Positions 52,938 to 62,842 of a stretch of 64,000 nt of DNA are shown piece by piece. Positions within the stretch are counted from its first letter, which is position 1. The number at the start of each line of letters is the position of its first letter. The stretch is from Helicobacter cetorum MIT 99-5656 (GTDB lineage Bacteria; Campylobacterota; Campylobacteria; Campylobacterales; Helicobacteraceae). The translations under genes were made by a program, and so were the position numbers. The DNA lies in NCBI RefSeq assembly GCF_000259275.1, contig NC_017735.1, positions 930,001-994,000 of the forward strand, read 5' to 3'. Below the pieces are notes generated by a model. The model did not search any database, was not told where the DNA came from, and worked only from the letters and a program-made list of their open reading frames with translations.

Positions 52938-54251
52938 TTAAGTGTCCTTTAAGGTAATAGTTCGGTATTTTGAGTAAATAACATTAGCTCCTTTAATCAT
53001 TTTGACAAATTTTCGCTGTGTGTAGTCAATTTCGTAACTACTAAACACATCTTTTTGCATTTTGATTAACATTTTGGCTAATTCTAAGATAATTTCATCT
53101 TTGGGCGTGTTCTTTTGGCAAAAAACGATTAAATGCGAGCTAGGAATGTCTCTAATATGCATCCATAAATCATTCGCCCTTGCATCTTGTAATAGCTTCA
53201 CATTCTCTTTTTGGTTTTTCCCTAAGCCGATTTTAAAATCCTTGTAATACAGCACTTCATACCCACTCATAGGGCGTTTAATCTTAGGGTTTTTAACCGG
53301 CATAAACATGTCTAAAACGCTTCCTTCTGAAGCTTCTTTAACATAATTGATTTGGTGTTCTTTAAAGGCGATTTTTTCCTTTAAATTCTCTTCTTCTAAA
53401 TACAGAAATTGTGATTTTTGTTTCTTCTTCTTGCTAAGAGTGAATTTTTTGTTGATAAAGGCGTTTAAAGGCATGCTATTATCAATTTCAATCACGCATT
53501 CTTTATTTTCAAAATCTTTTAAAGTAACGCTATTTTGGTGTTTGTTGATTAAATGCTGGTAGGTTAGTAACAACGACGCTTGAGTTTGCAACTCTTTAGC
53601 TTCTAGCTGTAATTTTTTGGGCTTTTCTAGTTTTTCTAATTTTTCACTCAAGCGTTCTTTTTGGGTGTTCAATCGTTTGATGATTTGATTTTTTTTGCGT
53701 TCTAATTCTTTATGCTGGTAAAACAAAAAATCTTTTTCTAAAATTTCTAACAAGCCCTTAAAATCCAAACACTCTTCTTTGTGGGCGTATGTGTTAGGGG
53801 GCAATGTGCCTAAAATATCGTTTTTGGCTACCCTGTCATTAAAACGCAAGGCTTCTATGACGCATTTTTCTTTATCCAAAATAATGAGATTCGCTTTTTT
53901 GGGAATGAGTTCTAAACGCAAGATAAAATTTTCACTCTTATAAGCTAGGTTTTTAAAGCCCTTGATTTCTAAAATTCTGTCGTTGTCAATCATGTTAGCT
54001 TGTAAAATTTTGGCGTTTTTAGTGAATTTATTCAAGCAAGAATCTAAGGCTAGAGTGTTTTTCAAAACGCTTTCTAGTGGTTTTTGAGACAAGCCGATAT
54101 AAGGCACATTGAAGTCTAAAACAAAGGCGTATTTTTTAGCATCTTGACAAAAAGTCTCTAAAAGAAACTGAGCTTGGTTTAATCGCTTGAGATTAAAGCT
54201 TGTTTGGGTGTTTAAAAATTCGCTGAATTTTTTTAGAAGAAAAAATTTCAT
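52938..54251 (-). CDS. NFACT (RqcH/FbpA-like) protein
   Basis: 437 residues. The N-terminal part has FSLKRLNQAQFLLETFCQDAKKYAFVL and FILRLELIPKKANLIILD; a long coiled coil (about residues 185-235) is followed by the NFACT-R domain with SGYEVLYYKDFKIGLGKNQKENVKLLQDARANDLWMHIRDIPSSHLIV near residue 340. The D-x-W-x-H-x-R motif is typical of RqcH, which adds C-terminal tails during ribosome rescue. In older annotation it is a fibronectin/fibrinogen-binding protein. The start overlaps recN by 4 bases. Corresponds to HP1392. Confidence 0.85.
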   Translation of the reverse strand: MKFFLLKKFSEFLNTQTSFNLKRLNQAQFLLETFCQDAKKYAFVLDFNVPYIGLSQKPLESVLKNTLALDSCLNKFTKNAKILQANMIDNDRILEIKGFKNLAYKSENFILRLELIPKKANLIILDKEKCVIEALRFNDRVAKNDILGTLPPNTYAHKEECLDFKGLLEILEKDFLFYQHKELERKKNQIIKRLNTQKERLSEKLEKLEKPKKLQLEAKELQTQASLLLTYQHLINKHQNSVTLKDFENKECVIEIDNSMPLNAFINKKFTLSKKKKQKSQFLYLEEENLKEKIAFKEHQINYVKEASEGSVLDMFMPVKNPKIKRPMSGYEVLYYKDFKIGLGKNQKENVKLLQDARANDLWMHIRDIPSSHLIVFCQKNTPKDEIILELAKMLIKMQKDVFSSYEIDYTQRKFVKMIKGANVIYSKYRTITLKDT

Positions 54252-55822
54252 TCTTGCACCTTTAATTTTTCCTTAGCAAAAGAGATGGCACTCTCTATAT
54301 TTTCGCTCCCCCCTATCATGCGTGCGATTTCTAAAATCCTTTCTTCGTTATTAAGCGTTTTTGCAACGCTTTTTTGATTTTCTTTGAAGACTAGAATATG
54401 GTTTTTAGCCACCGCTGGAATATGGACTTGGTGCGAAATGGCAAAGATTTGTGAATGGCTACTCAAAGTTTCAAGAGCTTTAGAAACCGCTAAACTCTCT
54501 TCGCCACTTAGATTTGAATCCATTTCATCTAAAACTAACACGCCTTTAAAATCCTTTAAAAACTCCATTTCTAAAAGCATGAACGCTAATCTCAAACGGC
54601 TGTATTCTCCAGAACTTATTGTCTCTAACTTAGAATTTTGTAAATTTAAAACGAGTTTTTGAATGCCTTTTTGACTCATAGGGGCTTCTTCTAAGCTCAG
54701 ACTAGGGCTTTTTAAAAGCAACTCTTTAGCCTTAGTGTGTAAAAGGGCGTTAAAAAGAGACAAATGCTCTTCTCTAAAACCGCTCACTTGCTCGCATAAT
54801 TTCAAACATTCTGTTTTTAAAATTTCTATTTCTTTGTGGTAAGTTTCATAATTGTTATCAATTTCTTTTAAACTATGAAGTTCTTTTTTAACAGCATCTA
54901 AACGCTCTTTAGCATGCGTAATGCTCCCATAATCTTTGATTATCCCACCTACTATGCTTAATCTCTCTAGCACTTTTTCAATATCCAAATGCTCGCATTC
55001 TTCTAATTTAGCCTGCTCTTTTTCTAATAAAGCACTCGCTTCCATTAATGCACTTTCCAAAAATGCAGCGTTTTCGCCTATGCTCTCTAAAGCATGCGTA
55101 ATTTTATGGGTGTTGTCTAAAACCTGTAAAGCAAGGGTGATTTTATCGCTCAACTTTTCCTTACTAGAGAGCAACTTTTTTTGCTCTAAAAGCCGTTCGT
55201 ATTCATCTTCTTTTAAATCCAAGCGTTCTAATTTCATTTTTTCAAAACTCAAACGCTCTTCTAAATCTTTAGCAAAACGCTTTTTATCTTCTAAGAAACG
55301 CAGCTCTTTTTCTAGCTTTTCTAAGCTCATAAACTTCTTTTCAAGCTCGTTTAAAAGGGGGCTAAACGCCTGATTTTTATGCATAATATAGCCATCTAGT
55401 AAGGACAGCATTAAATTTTCATTAAGTTCATTTTGACTGAATCTGTCGTTTGATAGGCGTTTGATTAAGCCTTTTAATAATTCTTTAAGCGTGTTTTTAG
55501 ACAGGCTTGTTTGGTTTAAAAAGTAGCGTGTTTTTTCTTTTTTAATCACGCTTAGGACTAAAGGTTCGTCATTGTCTTCTCTAAAAATGCCGTATTTTTC
55601 AGTGTCTAAAAAGGGAGCGACAAATTCCACTTCAATATTTAAAGCGTTGCTTTCTTTAAGCCCAAACGCCCCTAAAAGGCTTGTGATTAACACACTTTTG
55701 CCCACTCCACTAGCCCCACTAATTGCACTCAAGCCGTCTTTAAATTCTAAATCCAGTTTTTCAAACACAGCGTTTTGACACACTTTTAAGCGTGTGATTT
55801 GAGCGTTATTAAAATCTTGCAT
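54248..55822 (-). CDS. recN: RecN DNA-repair SMC-like ATPase
   Basis: 524 residues. Walker A ISGASGVGKSVLITS near residue 36, a long central coiled coil (about residues 150-345), the ABC signature TISSGEYSRLRLAFMLLEME near residue 398 and Walker B FKGVLVLDEMDSNLSGEES near residue 422. RecN gathers double-strand break ends. It is somewhat shorter than the E. coli protein, as usual in Helicobacter. Between nadK (25 bases upstream) and the NFACT gene in a same-strand operon. Confidence 0.9.
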   Translation of the reverse strand: MQDFNNAQITRLKVCQNAVFEKLDLEFKDGLSAISGASGVGKSVLITSLLGAFGLKESNALNIEVEFVAPFLDTEKYGIFREDNDEPLVLSVIKKEKTRYFLNQTSLSKNTLKELLKGLIKRLSNDRFSQNELNENLMLSLLDGYIMHKNQAFSPLLNELEKKFMSLEKLEKELRFLEDKKRFAKDLEERLSFEKMKLERLDLKEDEYERLLEQKKLLSSKEKLSDKITLALQVLDNTHKITHALESIGENAAFLESALMEASALLEKEQAKLEECEHLDIEKVLERLSIVGGIIKDYGSITHAKERLDAVKKELHSLKEIDNNYETYHKEIEILKTECLKLCEQVSGFREEHLSLFNALLHTKAKELLLKSPSLSLEEAPMSQKGIQKLVLNLQNSKLETISSGEYSRLRLAFMLLEMEFLKDFKGVLVLDEMDSNLSGEESLAVSKALETLSSHSQIFAISHQVHIPAVAKNHILVFKENQKSVAKTLNNEERILEIARMIGGSENIESAISFAKEKLKVQE

Positions 55823-55847
55823 ACCTTACTCTTTTATCTTTTTCTTT

Positions 55848-56693
55848 TTACCTTTTTTTGCTAGGGCTTTCCCCCCATAATAGCTTTTCTTTAAGCACTT
55901 TAAAATAATCTCTTGAGTTTTTTTGCAAGAGCTTGGTGGTCGTGGGGCTTTTTTGAATGTATAGTTTTTGGTGGGCTTTCAAATCATAAGTCGCTTGCCC
56001 ATCAATGACTACAAGAGCGTCTTTATTCACGCAAAAACTCAAGCAAAACTCCGCCCCTAAAACTAGGGGGCGTTGCGTTAGAGAGAAATCGCATAAGGGT
56101 GTTACAATATAGCTTTGGCTTAAGGCATGCACGATAGGTCCATTAGCACTCAAATTATAGGCGGTTGAACCTAGTGGCGTGGCAATGATAAGCCCATCGC
56201 CTTTGTAGGTGTTAAAGGGCGTATGGCTTACACAAGCTTGTATGTCTAAAACCCCTAAAGCTTCTTTTTTGGCAATCACAATTTCATTGATGGCGTAAAA
56301 ATAGGTTTTTTCAATACGCCCTTCCAAGGCTAAATGTTCTTCTAATTTAACTGCATTTTGCTTGAGTGCTTGTAAAAAACTTTTTAATTCGTTCAATTCA
56401 ATAGCGGTCAAAAACCCTAAATTCCCCATTCTAACCCCAAAACAAGGCTTGTTGTCAAGGTGTATCATTCTCAAAGCCCCAAGCATGGTGCCATCACCCC
56501 CTAAGCATAAAAATGCATCGGTTTTTTCTATAGCGTTTTTATCTCTTAAATCATCAATGACAAAGCTTTCAAACCTTTCCTTTTCTAAAAGTTCTAAAAC
56601 AAGCTCTTTAGCTTTGATAATCTCTTCAAAAAAAGGGTTTTGAGAATGAGTGGGACGCACAAATACGCCTATACTTTTTATTATCTCTTTCAT
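55848..56693 (-). CDS. nadK: NAD kinase
   Basis: 281 residues. The nucleotide motif FLCLGGDGTMLGALRMI lies near residue 63, FGVRMGNLGFLTAIE near residue 86, and the second glycine-rich motif GDGLIIATPLGSTAYNLSANGPIVHA near residue 165. It phosphorylates NAD to NADP in the cytosol. First gene of the nadK-recN-NFACT operon. Corresponds to HP1394. Confidence 0.94.
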   Translation of the reverse strand: MKEIIKSIGVFVRPTHSQNPFFEEIIKAKELVLELLEKERFESFVIDDLRDKNAIEKTDAFLCLGGDGTMLGALRMIHLDNKPCFGVRMGNLGFLTAIELNELKSFLQALKQNAVKLEEHLALEGRIEKTYFYAINEIVIAKKEALGVLDIQACVSHTPFNTYKGDGLIIATPLGSTAYNLSANGPIVHALSQSYIVTPLCDFSLTQRPLVLGAEFCLSFCVNKDALVVIDGQATYDLKAHQKLYIQKSPTTTKLLQKNSRDYFKVLKEKLLWGESPSKKR

Positions 56694-56864
56694 GCGTATT
56701 ATTGTAGCTTAAACCTTAAAACAAATTTTTAAATCCCTCTATTTTGAGCCTAAATTACAAAAAGAATGTTTATCTTTCATTGATGCGTAATTTTTTTAAG
56801 GTTTTTTAATTCTTTTTTGGGTATTCTTTTTAGAGTATAAATTATGTTTTAAGGGAGTATATGT

Positions 56865-57740
56865 ATGAAAAACTTTTTTTCTAAACCGATGTGTTTGTTG
56901 GCTCTTGCAGGCTCTATGAATGTGGCATCAGGCATGGATAATAACGGCGTTTTTATAGGGGCAGGTTATTTGCAAGGGGTTGCACAAATGCATGCCAATA
57001 TCCATTCTCAAAAACAAGCCACTAACACTACTATTAAGGGCTTTAATGTAAAAGCAGGGTATCAATTTTTCTTTGGAAAATACTTTGGCTTGCGTGCTTA
57101 TGGATTTTTTGATTATGCCCATGCAAATGCTCTCAAGCTTAAAAACCCTAACTATAAGGGTGTTCCTAGTGATATTGAAAAAATATCAGACACACTCCAT
57201 AGTATTCAAGATGGTGCAAATCAAGTAAGCAGTATAGCTCATCAAGCTAGTTCGATGGTTTCTAATGTGCAAGGCAATCAAATTTCTGAAGAAGCTTCTC
57301 AAATCGGTAGCTATCAGAGTCAAACGCAAAACACTTTGAATCAAATCACTGGAATCATGAATAAATTTAATCCCCAAACTTTTGAGCCAAACATGCTCAC
57401 TTATGGGGGGGCTATGGATTTGATGGTCAATCTTGTCAATAATGGCATTATGAGTTTGGGGGCTTTTGGTGGGGTGCAATTAGCCGGAAATTCATGGATT
57501 ATGGCAACGCCTGATTTTGTGGGTGTGTTATCTACTCAAATGCGCGTGAGCAAAAAAGCCACTTCTTTTCAATTTTTATTCAATGTGGGTGGACGCTTAA
57601 GGATTTTAAAGCATTCTAGCATTGAAATGGGTGTCAAGTTCCCTATGCTTAAGAAAAGCCCTTTTATCACTGCAAAGAATATGGATTTAGGGTTTAGGCG
57701 TGTGTATTCATGGTATGTGAATTATGTTTTCACTTTCTAG
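56865..57740 (+). CDS. Hor-family outer-membrane protein
   Basis: 291 residues. Signal peptide MCLLALAGSMNVASG, mature MDNNGVFIGAGYLQGV, then VKAGYQFFFGKYFGLRAYGFFDYAHANAL, a polar helical insert (about residues 105-165, HQASSMVSNVQGNQISEE), MLTYGGAMDLMVNLV, GAFGGVQLAGNSWIM, FQFLFNVGGRLRILKHSSIEMGVKFPM and the terminal RRVYSWYVNYVFTF. Matches the HP1395 place beside nadK. AAGGGAG lies upstream of the ATG. The insert should be a surface loop. Confidence 0.85.
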   Translation: MKNFFSKPMCLLALAGSMNVASGMDNNGVFIGAGYLQGVAQMHANIHSQKQATNTTIKGFNVKAGYQFFFGKYFGLRAYGFFDYAHANALKLKNPNYKGVPSDIEKISDTLHSIQDGANQVSSIAHQASSMVSNVQGNQISEEASQIGSYQSQTQNTLNQITGIMNKFNPQTFEPNMLTYGGAMDLMVNLVNNGIMSLGAFGGVQLAGNSWIMATPDFVGVLSTQMRVSKKATSFQFLFNVGGRLRILKHSSIEMGVKFPMLKKSPFITAKNMDLGFRRVYSWYVNYVFTF

Positions 57741-57750
57741 GGCATACCCC

Positions 57751-59427
57751 CTAGAGCTTTAGCACGCTTTCAATTAAATTGATGAGTTCTCTTTCTCTTT
57801 TCTGCAAGCTTTTAGGTGTCCATTCTGTGTATTTACATACATCATGGCTTGTAATGTAGTAGCAAGATTTAAGGCTAAAAATTTTCTTATTTTCTAAAAC
57901 AACGCTTTCGCCCATATAAATCTTTTTCTTTTCGTTAAAATCCCTATTTAGTGCTTCTTTGTTTTTCTTGCCCCTTAAAAGCGTGAGATTAGCTAAAGAA
58001 TGCGTATAAATCTCTCTTTCTAATTCGTTAAAGTCTCTTATCCACTGGCTTAAGGGCTTAGGATTTTGGGGCAGAACATGCTCAATGTGTAATTCGCTAT
58101 CCATTTTAATGTAATTAGGGTTAGGGTTATCGCTGATAAAATATTCTACTAAGATTAAAACTGGTTTAAGCCATGAGCTTTTTTTATTGTAAAGCTTTTC
58201 GTATAATTTAGAGTCTTTTAAATTTTCCTTGAAATATTGGGTTACTTTATAATCATTAAGGTATTTAACCATAAGCTTTTCAATCTCTTTAAGGCTTTTC
58301 TTTTCCTTTAAAGTAGTGATGATGTTGCAGCAAGTTTGTGCGATTTGTGAAGTTTTACGCCCAGCAACCCAGTTTTGATAAAAAAATTTAGTGGTTAAAA
58401 TTTTAAGCTCTTTAAAATCTTCGTATTCATAATGCAATAAACTTGATACAAGAATAATTTTACAATAATCAGAAGTTTCATAAGACAACAAATAAGCGTA
58501 TTTATCTTGCATCTCTAAAATCTCTAAATAAGCGTTTAAAAATTCTTCTACGCTATTAAGGTATTTTAAAGGGGTTTTATTAAGCTTATTAAACCAAGTA
58601 ACCAGCCTTTTATCCATTTTTTCTCTAGAAGTTACCGGATTTAAATACATCAAATACAAGCTGAATAATCTTTCTATCTTTAAATCATTATCCAAGCATT
58701 TTTGATACAAATCATTCCATCTAGACACAAAATATTCTTGCTCATATTCTTTAGTTTGTCTTAATAGCTCCGCCTTAAAAATATCTAACGCGCTCAAAGG
58801 CAAACCCCTAGCGTTTAAAACATTAAAAATCCTTAACGCCATATCCGTATTAGGGCAAGTCATTTTGATAAACACCACTTTATCATAAAGCCAAGAAATA
58901 AAATCATTGATTTCTTTAATTTCTTTCTTAAGGAGATAGTCTTTTAAAAACACAGCGTTTTTTAGGTAGTTATTCTTATTATCATTCATAGGGGCGTTAT
59001 CAAAATGTTCTAAAGCGTAATGAAAATCTTTCTTAGAGTTAAACCCTAGAGCAAAGCTTAAGCGCTCCCTTTTTTCTCTGTGTCTATCGCTCAAACTCTC
59101 TTGCAAACATTCTTTATTTTCAGCGTCTAAATGCGTGTCATAAAGGGTGGCTAAAACTTTAGAGAGCAATATAAAAGTGCTTAAGCGTTGTTGACCATCC
59201 ACTATATCATAGGTTTTAGCACTAGAATTAATTAAAACTAATGAGCCACAAAAATAATCGCTTTCTTTTTCTAATGCATAGCTTAAAAACAAATCTTCTA
59301 AAAGCTGTTCGCATTGCTCAACGCTCCATTGATAAGGGCGTTGGTAATTAGGGATTTGATAATAAAACTTATTTTGTGCAACTAAAATATCCCTCAAACT
59401 AGAATTTTCGCTTTCAATTTTTGCCAT
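57751..59427 (-). CDS. DUF262/DUF1524 protein (GmrSD-type, possible type IV restriction)
   Basis: 558 residues. N-terminal DUF262 with YQIPNYQRPYQWSVEQCEQLLEDL and the D-G-Q-Q-R motif in YDIVDGQQRLSTFILL near residue 74; a long helical middle; and C-terminal DUF1524 (HNH-like) with HIEHVLPQNPKPLSQW near residue 452 and SLANLTLLRGKKNKEALNRDF. Fused proteins of this kind include GmrSD, which cuts DNA with modified bases after nucleotide hydrolysis, and BrxU. Target unknown. AAGGAAATTTT precedes the ATG. The flanks (Hor protein, chemoreceptor) carry no other defence gene. Confidence 0.82.
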   Translation of the reverse strand: MAKIESENSSLRDILVAQNKFYYQIPNYQRPYQWSVEQCEQLLEDLFLSYALEKESDYFCGSLVLINSSAKTYDIVDGQQRLSTFILLSKVLATLYDTHLDAENKECLQESLSDRHREKRERLSFALGFNSKKDFHYALEHFDNAPMNDNKNNYLKNAVFLKDYLLKKEIKEINDFISWLYDKVVFIKMTCPNTDMALRIFNVLNARGLPLSALDIFKAELLRQTKEYEQEYFVSRWNDLYQKCLDNDLKIERLFSLYLMYLNPVTSREKMDKRLVTWFNKLNKTPLKYLNSVEEFLNAYLEILEMQDKYAYLLSYETSDYCKIILVSSLLHYEYEDFKELKILTTKFFYQNWVAGRKTSQIAQTCCNIITTLKEKKSLKEIEKLMVKYLNDYKVTQYFKENLKDSKLYEKLYNKKSSWLKPVLILVEYFISDNPNPNYIKMDSELHIEHVLPQNPKPLSQWIRDFNELEREIYTHSLANLTLLRGKKNKEALNRDFNEKKKIYMGESVVLENKKIFSLKSCYYITSHDVCKYTEWTPKSLQKRERELINLIESVLKL

Positions 59428-59594
59428 AAAATTTCCTTAAAAAACTTTAAAAATTTTAAGAAATTATAGCATTTTAAAAAACGCTTCGTTTTTAATCTTA
59501 GGGTTATTATTGAATGTTTAAATGAGGAGCAAAAAGTTAAAATCCCTTATTTAAAGGGGTCAAAACTTCGTTAAAAAGAAATTTAAAATAGGAA

Positions 59595-61478
59595 TTAAAC
59601 CTTAAATTTATTTAATTCTTTATCCAAGCTTTCTGCCATTTGTTTTAGCGATGTGCTGGCTTGAGCTAAGGAATTCACGCTTTCAATATTGGTTGCAGTG
59701 AGCTTGTCAATGTTTAGGACTTCCCCTACAATTTGTTGGGCATTCGTAGCCACTTCTTTAAAGTCGTTGGTGTTTTCTAAGGTGGAGCTTATCACTTCTT
59801 TAATGTTATTAACATTTTTATCCAAAGAGCTTTGCAATTCTGTAGACTTGGTAGAAATTTCTACAATATTTTGGGAATTGTGGTGTAAATCTTTAGAAAT
59901 GCTTACCACACTTTGTACCACTTCATTAATAGTGCCATGGATTTCGCTTAAAGAAGTCTGGGTTTTTTCAGCGAGTTTTCGCACTTCATCTGCTACTACC
60001 GCAAAGCCCCTGCCATGTTCACCTGCTCTTGCGGCTTCAATAGCGGCATTTAGAGCGAGCAAATTAGTTTGAGCCGCAATTTCAGAAATAATGGTTAAAA
60101 CATTTTTAATATTTTCGGTATTTTTAGAAGCTTCTTCTAAACGCACTGAAAACTCTACGCTTTGTTGAGCGTTTGTGCTTAAATTAGCGCTAAAGATTTC
60201 TATAGCATCACGCACAGAGATAAGATTGGTGCCGGTCTCATTTAGATTAGCGCTATTAGTTTGGGCGATTTCTAAATTATGGCTGATTTTATCACTCATT
60301 AAATGCCCACTATCTATGGTTGTTTTTACAAGATTAGCGCTTTGAGTAGAGTTTTGACTCACCACGCTAGAAGCCAAGTTGAGCGTGCTAGCAATTTCAG
60401 TGTTTTGAGCACTTAGTTGCTTGATGTTTTTAATGATATTTTGTGTTTTATCTAAAAAGAGATTGATATTGTATGAAATGTTTGCAATTTCATCTTTGCC
60501 TTTAACAGCGATACGCTTAGTCAAATCCCCATCTTTTGAGACCAAATCTATAATCAAATCACGCAAATTCAAAAGCGGAGCGCATAAAAATTGCGTCAAG
60601 ACAAACACAACTCCTAGCACAAAGATAAGCCCAACAATGAATGCAATCACTAGCTTTTTTTGCAAGATTTTTAAGCTTTCAAAAACCTTATCTTCTTTGA
60701 CAGAAGCAACAATCTTCCAGCCAAGCTCTGGCACAGTGGTATAGAAATTCAAATAATTAGTGCCTTGATAATTGATAGCGGTATTTCCTGAATTGGTGTT
60801 TAGCATATGATTGACAAAAGCGGTGTTATTAGGCAACACTTCTTTTAAATTTTTTCCTTGCTCAAACAGGCTTGAACCTAAAATATTTCCGAATCTATCC
60901 ACATAATGAATGGGTCCATCTTTAAAAGCGGAGTGTTTGGCTGCATTATTAACCATATCTAGGGTTAAATCCATAGCCACAACGCCAATAATCTTATTGT
61001 CTCGCTTTACTGGATAGGCGTAAGTGAAAATGAATTTTTGACTGAAACTATCAATATAGGGGGCGGTAGTGATAAGCCCATTAGCCTCTTTTGCCATTTT
61101 GTACCAAATGCGTTTTGTAGGGTCGTAGTCGCTCTTACCTAAAGAATCGCTTAAAATGGTGCGTTTATCCTCAAAGCCTACATACGCTTCTAAGACAGCC
61201 ATAGAGTCCTTGCTATAGCTTAGATAGCTTTGCACGGTAGCGATATTATTTACATCAATTTTACCTAAGCCTATAGCTAGAGTTTTGAGAGTGGTTACAA
61301 TGTCTTTGTTCCACCGCTCTATAGGGTTAGATAAAATGCTAGTCATTCTCGTTAAATTCTTTTGTATGCCTCTAGTCATGTTATCTTTGACTTGCATTTT
61401 TACTACACCAAAAACGGATACAAAAACAATCAACAATAAAATTGTCAAACAAAGTAAGATTTTTGTCTTAATGCTCAT
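59595..61478 (-). CDS. Methyl-accepting chemotaxis protein with dCache sensor
   Basis: 627 residues from the ATG at 61478 (AAGG about 10 bases upstream); the open frame runs to 61526 but lacks a ribosome site there. Membrane helix [20 protein letters not shown], periplasmic dCache domain with [35 protein letters not shown] near residue 128, a second helix [23 protein letters not shown] near residue 275, HAMP, and the signalling hairpin [42 protein letters not shown]. It feeds CheA/CheW. Related to TlpA/TlpC of H. pylori; ligand unknown. Its promoter holds a long poly-A tract. Confidence 0.9.
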   Translation of the reverse strand: MSIKTKILLCLTILLLIVFVSVFGVVKMQVKDNMTRGIQKNLTRMTSILSNPIERWNKDIVTTLKTLAIGLGKIDVNNIATVQSYLSYSKDSMAVLEAYVGFEDKRTILSDSLGKSDYDPTKRIWYKMAKEANGLITTAPYIDSFSQKFIFTYAYPVKRDNKIIGVVAMDLTLDMVNNAAKHSAFKDGPIHYVDRFGNILGSSLFEQGKNLKEVLPNNTAFVNHMLNTNSGNTAINYQGTNYLNFYTTVPELGWKIVASVKEDKVFESLKILQKKLVIAFIVGLIFVLGVVFVLTQFLCAPLLNLRDLIIDLVSKDGDLTKRIAVKGKDEIANISYNINLFLDKTQNIIKNIKQLSAQNTEIASTLNLASSVVSQNSTQSANLVKTTIDSGHLMSDKISHNLEIAQTNSANLNETGTNLISVRDAIEIFSANLSTNAQQSVEFSVRLEEASKNTENIKNVLTIISEIAAQTNLLALNAAIEAARAGEHGRGFAVVADEVRKLAEKTQTSLSEIHGTINEVVQSVVSISKDLHHNSQNIVEISTKSTELQSSLDKNVNNIKEVISSTLENTNDFKEVATNAQQIVGEVLNIDKLTATNIESVNSLAQASTSLKQMAESLDKELNKFKV

Positions 61479-61516
61479 GCTCTCAGCCTTTCTGTTATTT
61501 TTGAAAACCCACAAGA

Positions 61517-61550
61517 ATTGTAACATTAAAAAGTGTTTTTTTTTTTTTTT
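61517..61550 (-). promoter_or_regulatory. Chemoreceptor promoter with A15 tract (T15 on plus)
   Basis: Minus-strand -10 TACAAT at 61522-61517. A run of 15 A residues (plus-strand T at 61536-61550) begins 13 bases upstream of it, so it spans the place of the -35 element. Length changes would move or alter -35 and UP-like contacts. Similar promoter tracts tune adhesin genes in H. pylori. Confidence 0.6.
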
Positions 61551-61633
61551 GAAATTTTTATATTTGTAATAAATTTTTAGAGTGTTAAAAAATTGAAATC
61601 CTGTGATGGCTTAATAGGAGAGGATAGAGTATC

Positions 61634-61651
61634 GCCCCAAAAATTGGGGGC
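61634..61651 (-). terminator. Possible hairpin after the alcohol dehydrogenase gene
   Basis: GCCCCAA-AAA-TTGGGGGC hairpin 17 bases beyond the adh stop (61668). The stem is strong, but no clear T-run follows on the minus strand, so it may be a stability hairpin rather than a full terminator. Confidence 0.4.
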
Positions 61652-61667
61652 TAATAGGGGAGAGACC

Positions 61668-62765
61668 TTACTTCTTAAAGTTTTCCATAGATTTTTTCAT
61701 ATCAATGACATAGCGGAAATTACCTTGACCATTTAGGAGCTTGTCCCAAGTCGCATCAATTTCTTGACCGGTTACTAGCTCAATTTCAGGATAAATGCCA
61801 TGTTTAACAGAGAAATCCATCATTTCTTGAGTCTCTGCCACACCACCAATCCAAGAGCCATAAACTTTGTGATTACCAGAGAATAACACTAAATCACCAA
61901 AGTCTAGGTTTCTTTGTGGGTCTTTTGGTGGAATCCCAACAATCGCCACTTCACCGCCATATTTTAAGAGCTTAGTATAAGCTAATAAATCGTATTGTGT
62001 GGGAATGCTAGAAATGATTAAATCAAATTTTTCTTTGCACTCTTGTGTGCTAGTATAGAAATGAGTTGCCCCCATATCCATTGCCATTTGTTTTTTCTTG
62101 TCATTTCTTGCAAATACGCTCACTTCTGCACCCATAGCTACTGCATATTTTAAAGCCATATGACCCAAACCACCAAAGCCTGCGATGCCTACTTTAGAAC
62201 CTTTGGTAACTTTAGAGAATTTCAAAGGTGAATACACAGTGATTCCTGCACAAAGTAGTGGCGCTGCTTTATCTAATGGAGCCTCTTTAGGAATAGAAAT
62301 TGCAAAGTTTTCGCTCACTACGATGTTATTAGAATACCCACCATAAGTAGGCTCATTATTATGGAAAGTATCTTCCCAGCTATAAGTATAAACGGTTTTG
62401 CCGTTTTCACACCATTGCTCTTGGTGGTCATGCTTACAAGTATGGCACTCGCCACATGAATTAACCATGCAGCCCACACCCGCATGGTCTCCTACTTTAA
62501 ATTTAGTTACTTTAGAGCCAACCGCAGTTACTACACCAGCAATTTCATGTCCTGGAACCATAGGATAAATACCAGGTAGCCAATCACTATGAGCAAAGTG
62601 AATATCTGTATGACAAATGCCTGAGAAATGCGTATCAATGACAATATCATATTCACCCATGGCGTGGCGAGAATGCTCCCACTCGTGGAACTTTCCGTCT
62701 TTACTATCTACGGCGAAACCTTTAAAAGGCACTCTTTCGTTATTACAATTGCAAGTATTGCACAT
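61668..62765 (-). CDS. Zinc-dependent alcohol dehydrogenase, cinnamyl-alcohol type
   Basis: 365 residues. Catalytic zinc motif GICHTDIHFAHSDW near residue 51 and GHEIAGVV near residue 73; structural zinc site C-x2-C-x2-C-x7-C in CGECHTCKHDHQEQWC near residue 104; Rossmann motif GIAGFGGLGHMALKYA near residue 194. Aligns with YahK/CAD-type NADP enzymes, as in H. pylori HP1104. The N-terminal MCNTCNCNNERV is cysteine-rich and unusual, and could bind metal. AAGGAG precedes the ATG. Two 25-bp direct repeats lie upstream of its promoter. Confidence 0.9.
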   Translation of the reverse strand: MCNTCNCNNERVPFKGFAVDSKDGKFHEWEHSRHAMGEYDIVIDTHFSGICHTDIHFAHSDWLPGIYPMVPGHEIAGVVTAVGSKVTKFKVGDHAGVGCMVNSCGECHTCKHDHQEQWCENGKTVYTYSWEDTFHNNEPTYGGYSNNIVVSENFAISIPKEAPLDKAAPLLCAGITVYSPLKFSKVTKGSKVGIAGFGGLGHMALKYAVAMGAEVSVFARNDKKKQMAMDMGATHFYTSTQECKEKFDLIISSIPTQYDLLAYTKLLKYGGEVAIVGIPPKDPQRNLDFGDLVLFSGNHKVYGSWIGGVAETQEMMDFSVKHGIYPEIELVTGQEIDATWDKLLNGQGNFRYVIDMKKSMENFKK

Positions 62766-62803
62766 AAAAACTCCTTAAAACATAAAAATATCATTCAGTC
62801 TCT

Positions 62804-62809
62804 ATTGTA
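62804..62809 (-). promoter_or_regulatory. Probable -10 element of the alcohol dehydrogenase gene
   Basis: Minus-strand TACAAT about 40 bases before the ATG. The expected -35 region is near 62827-62832, directly adjacent to the first 25-bp repeat. Assigned by eye. Confidence 0.45.
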
Positions 62810-62842
62810 GTTTTAACAACAATAAAATGGTAAAAATGGATT

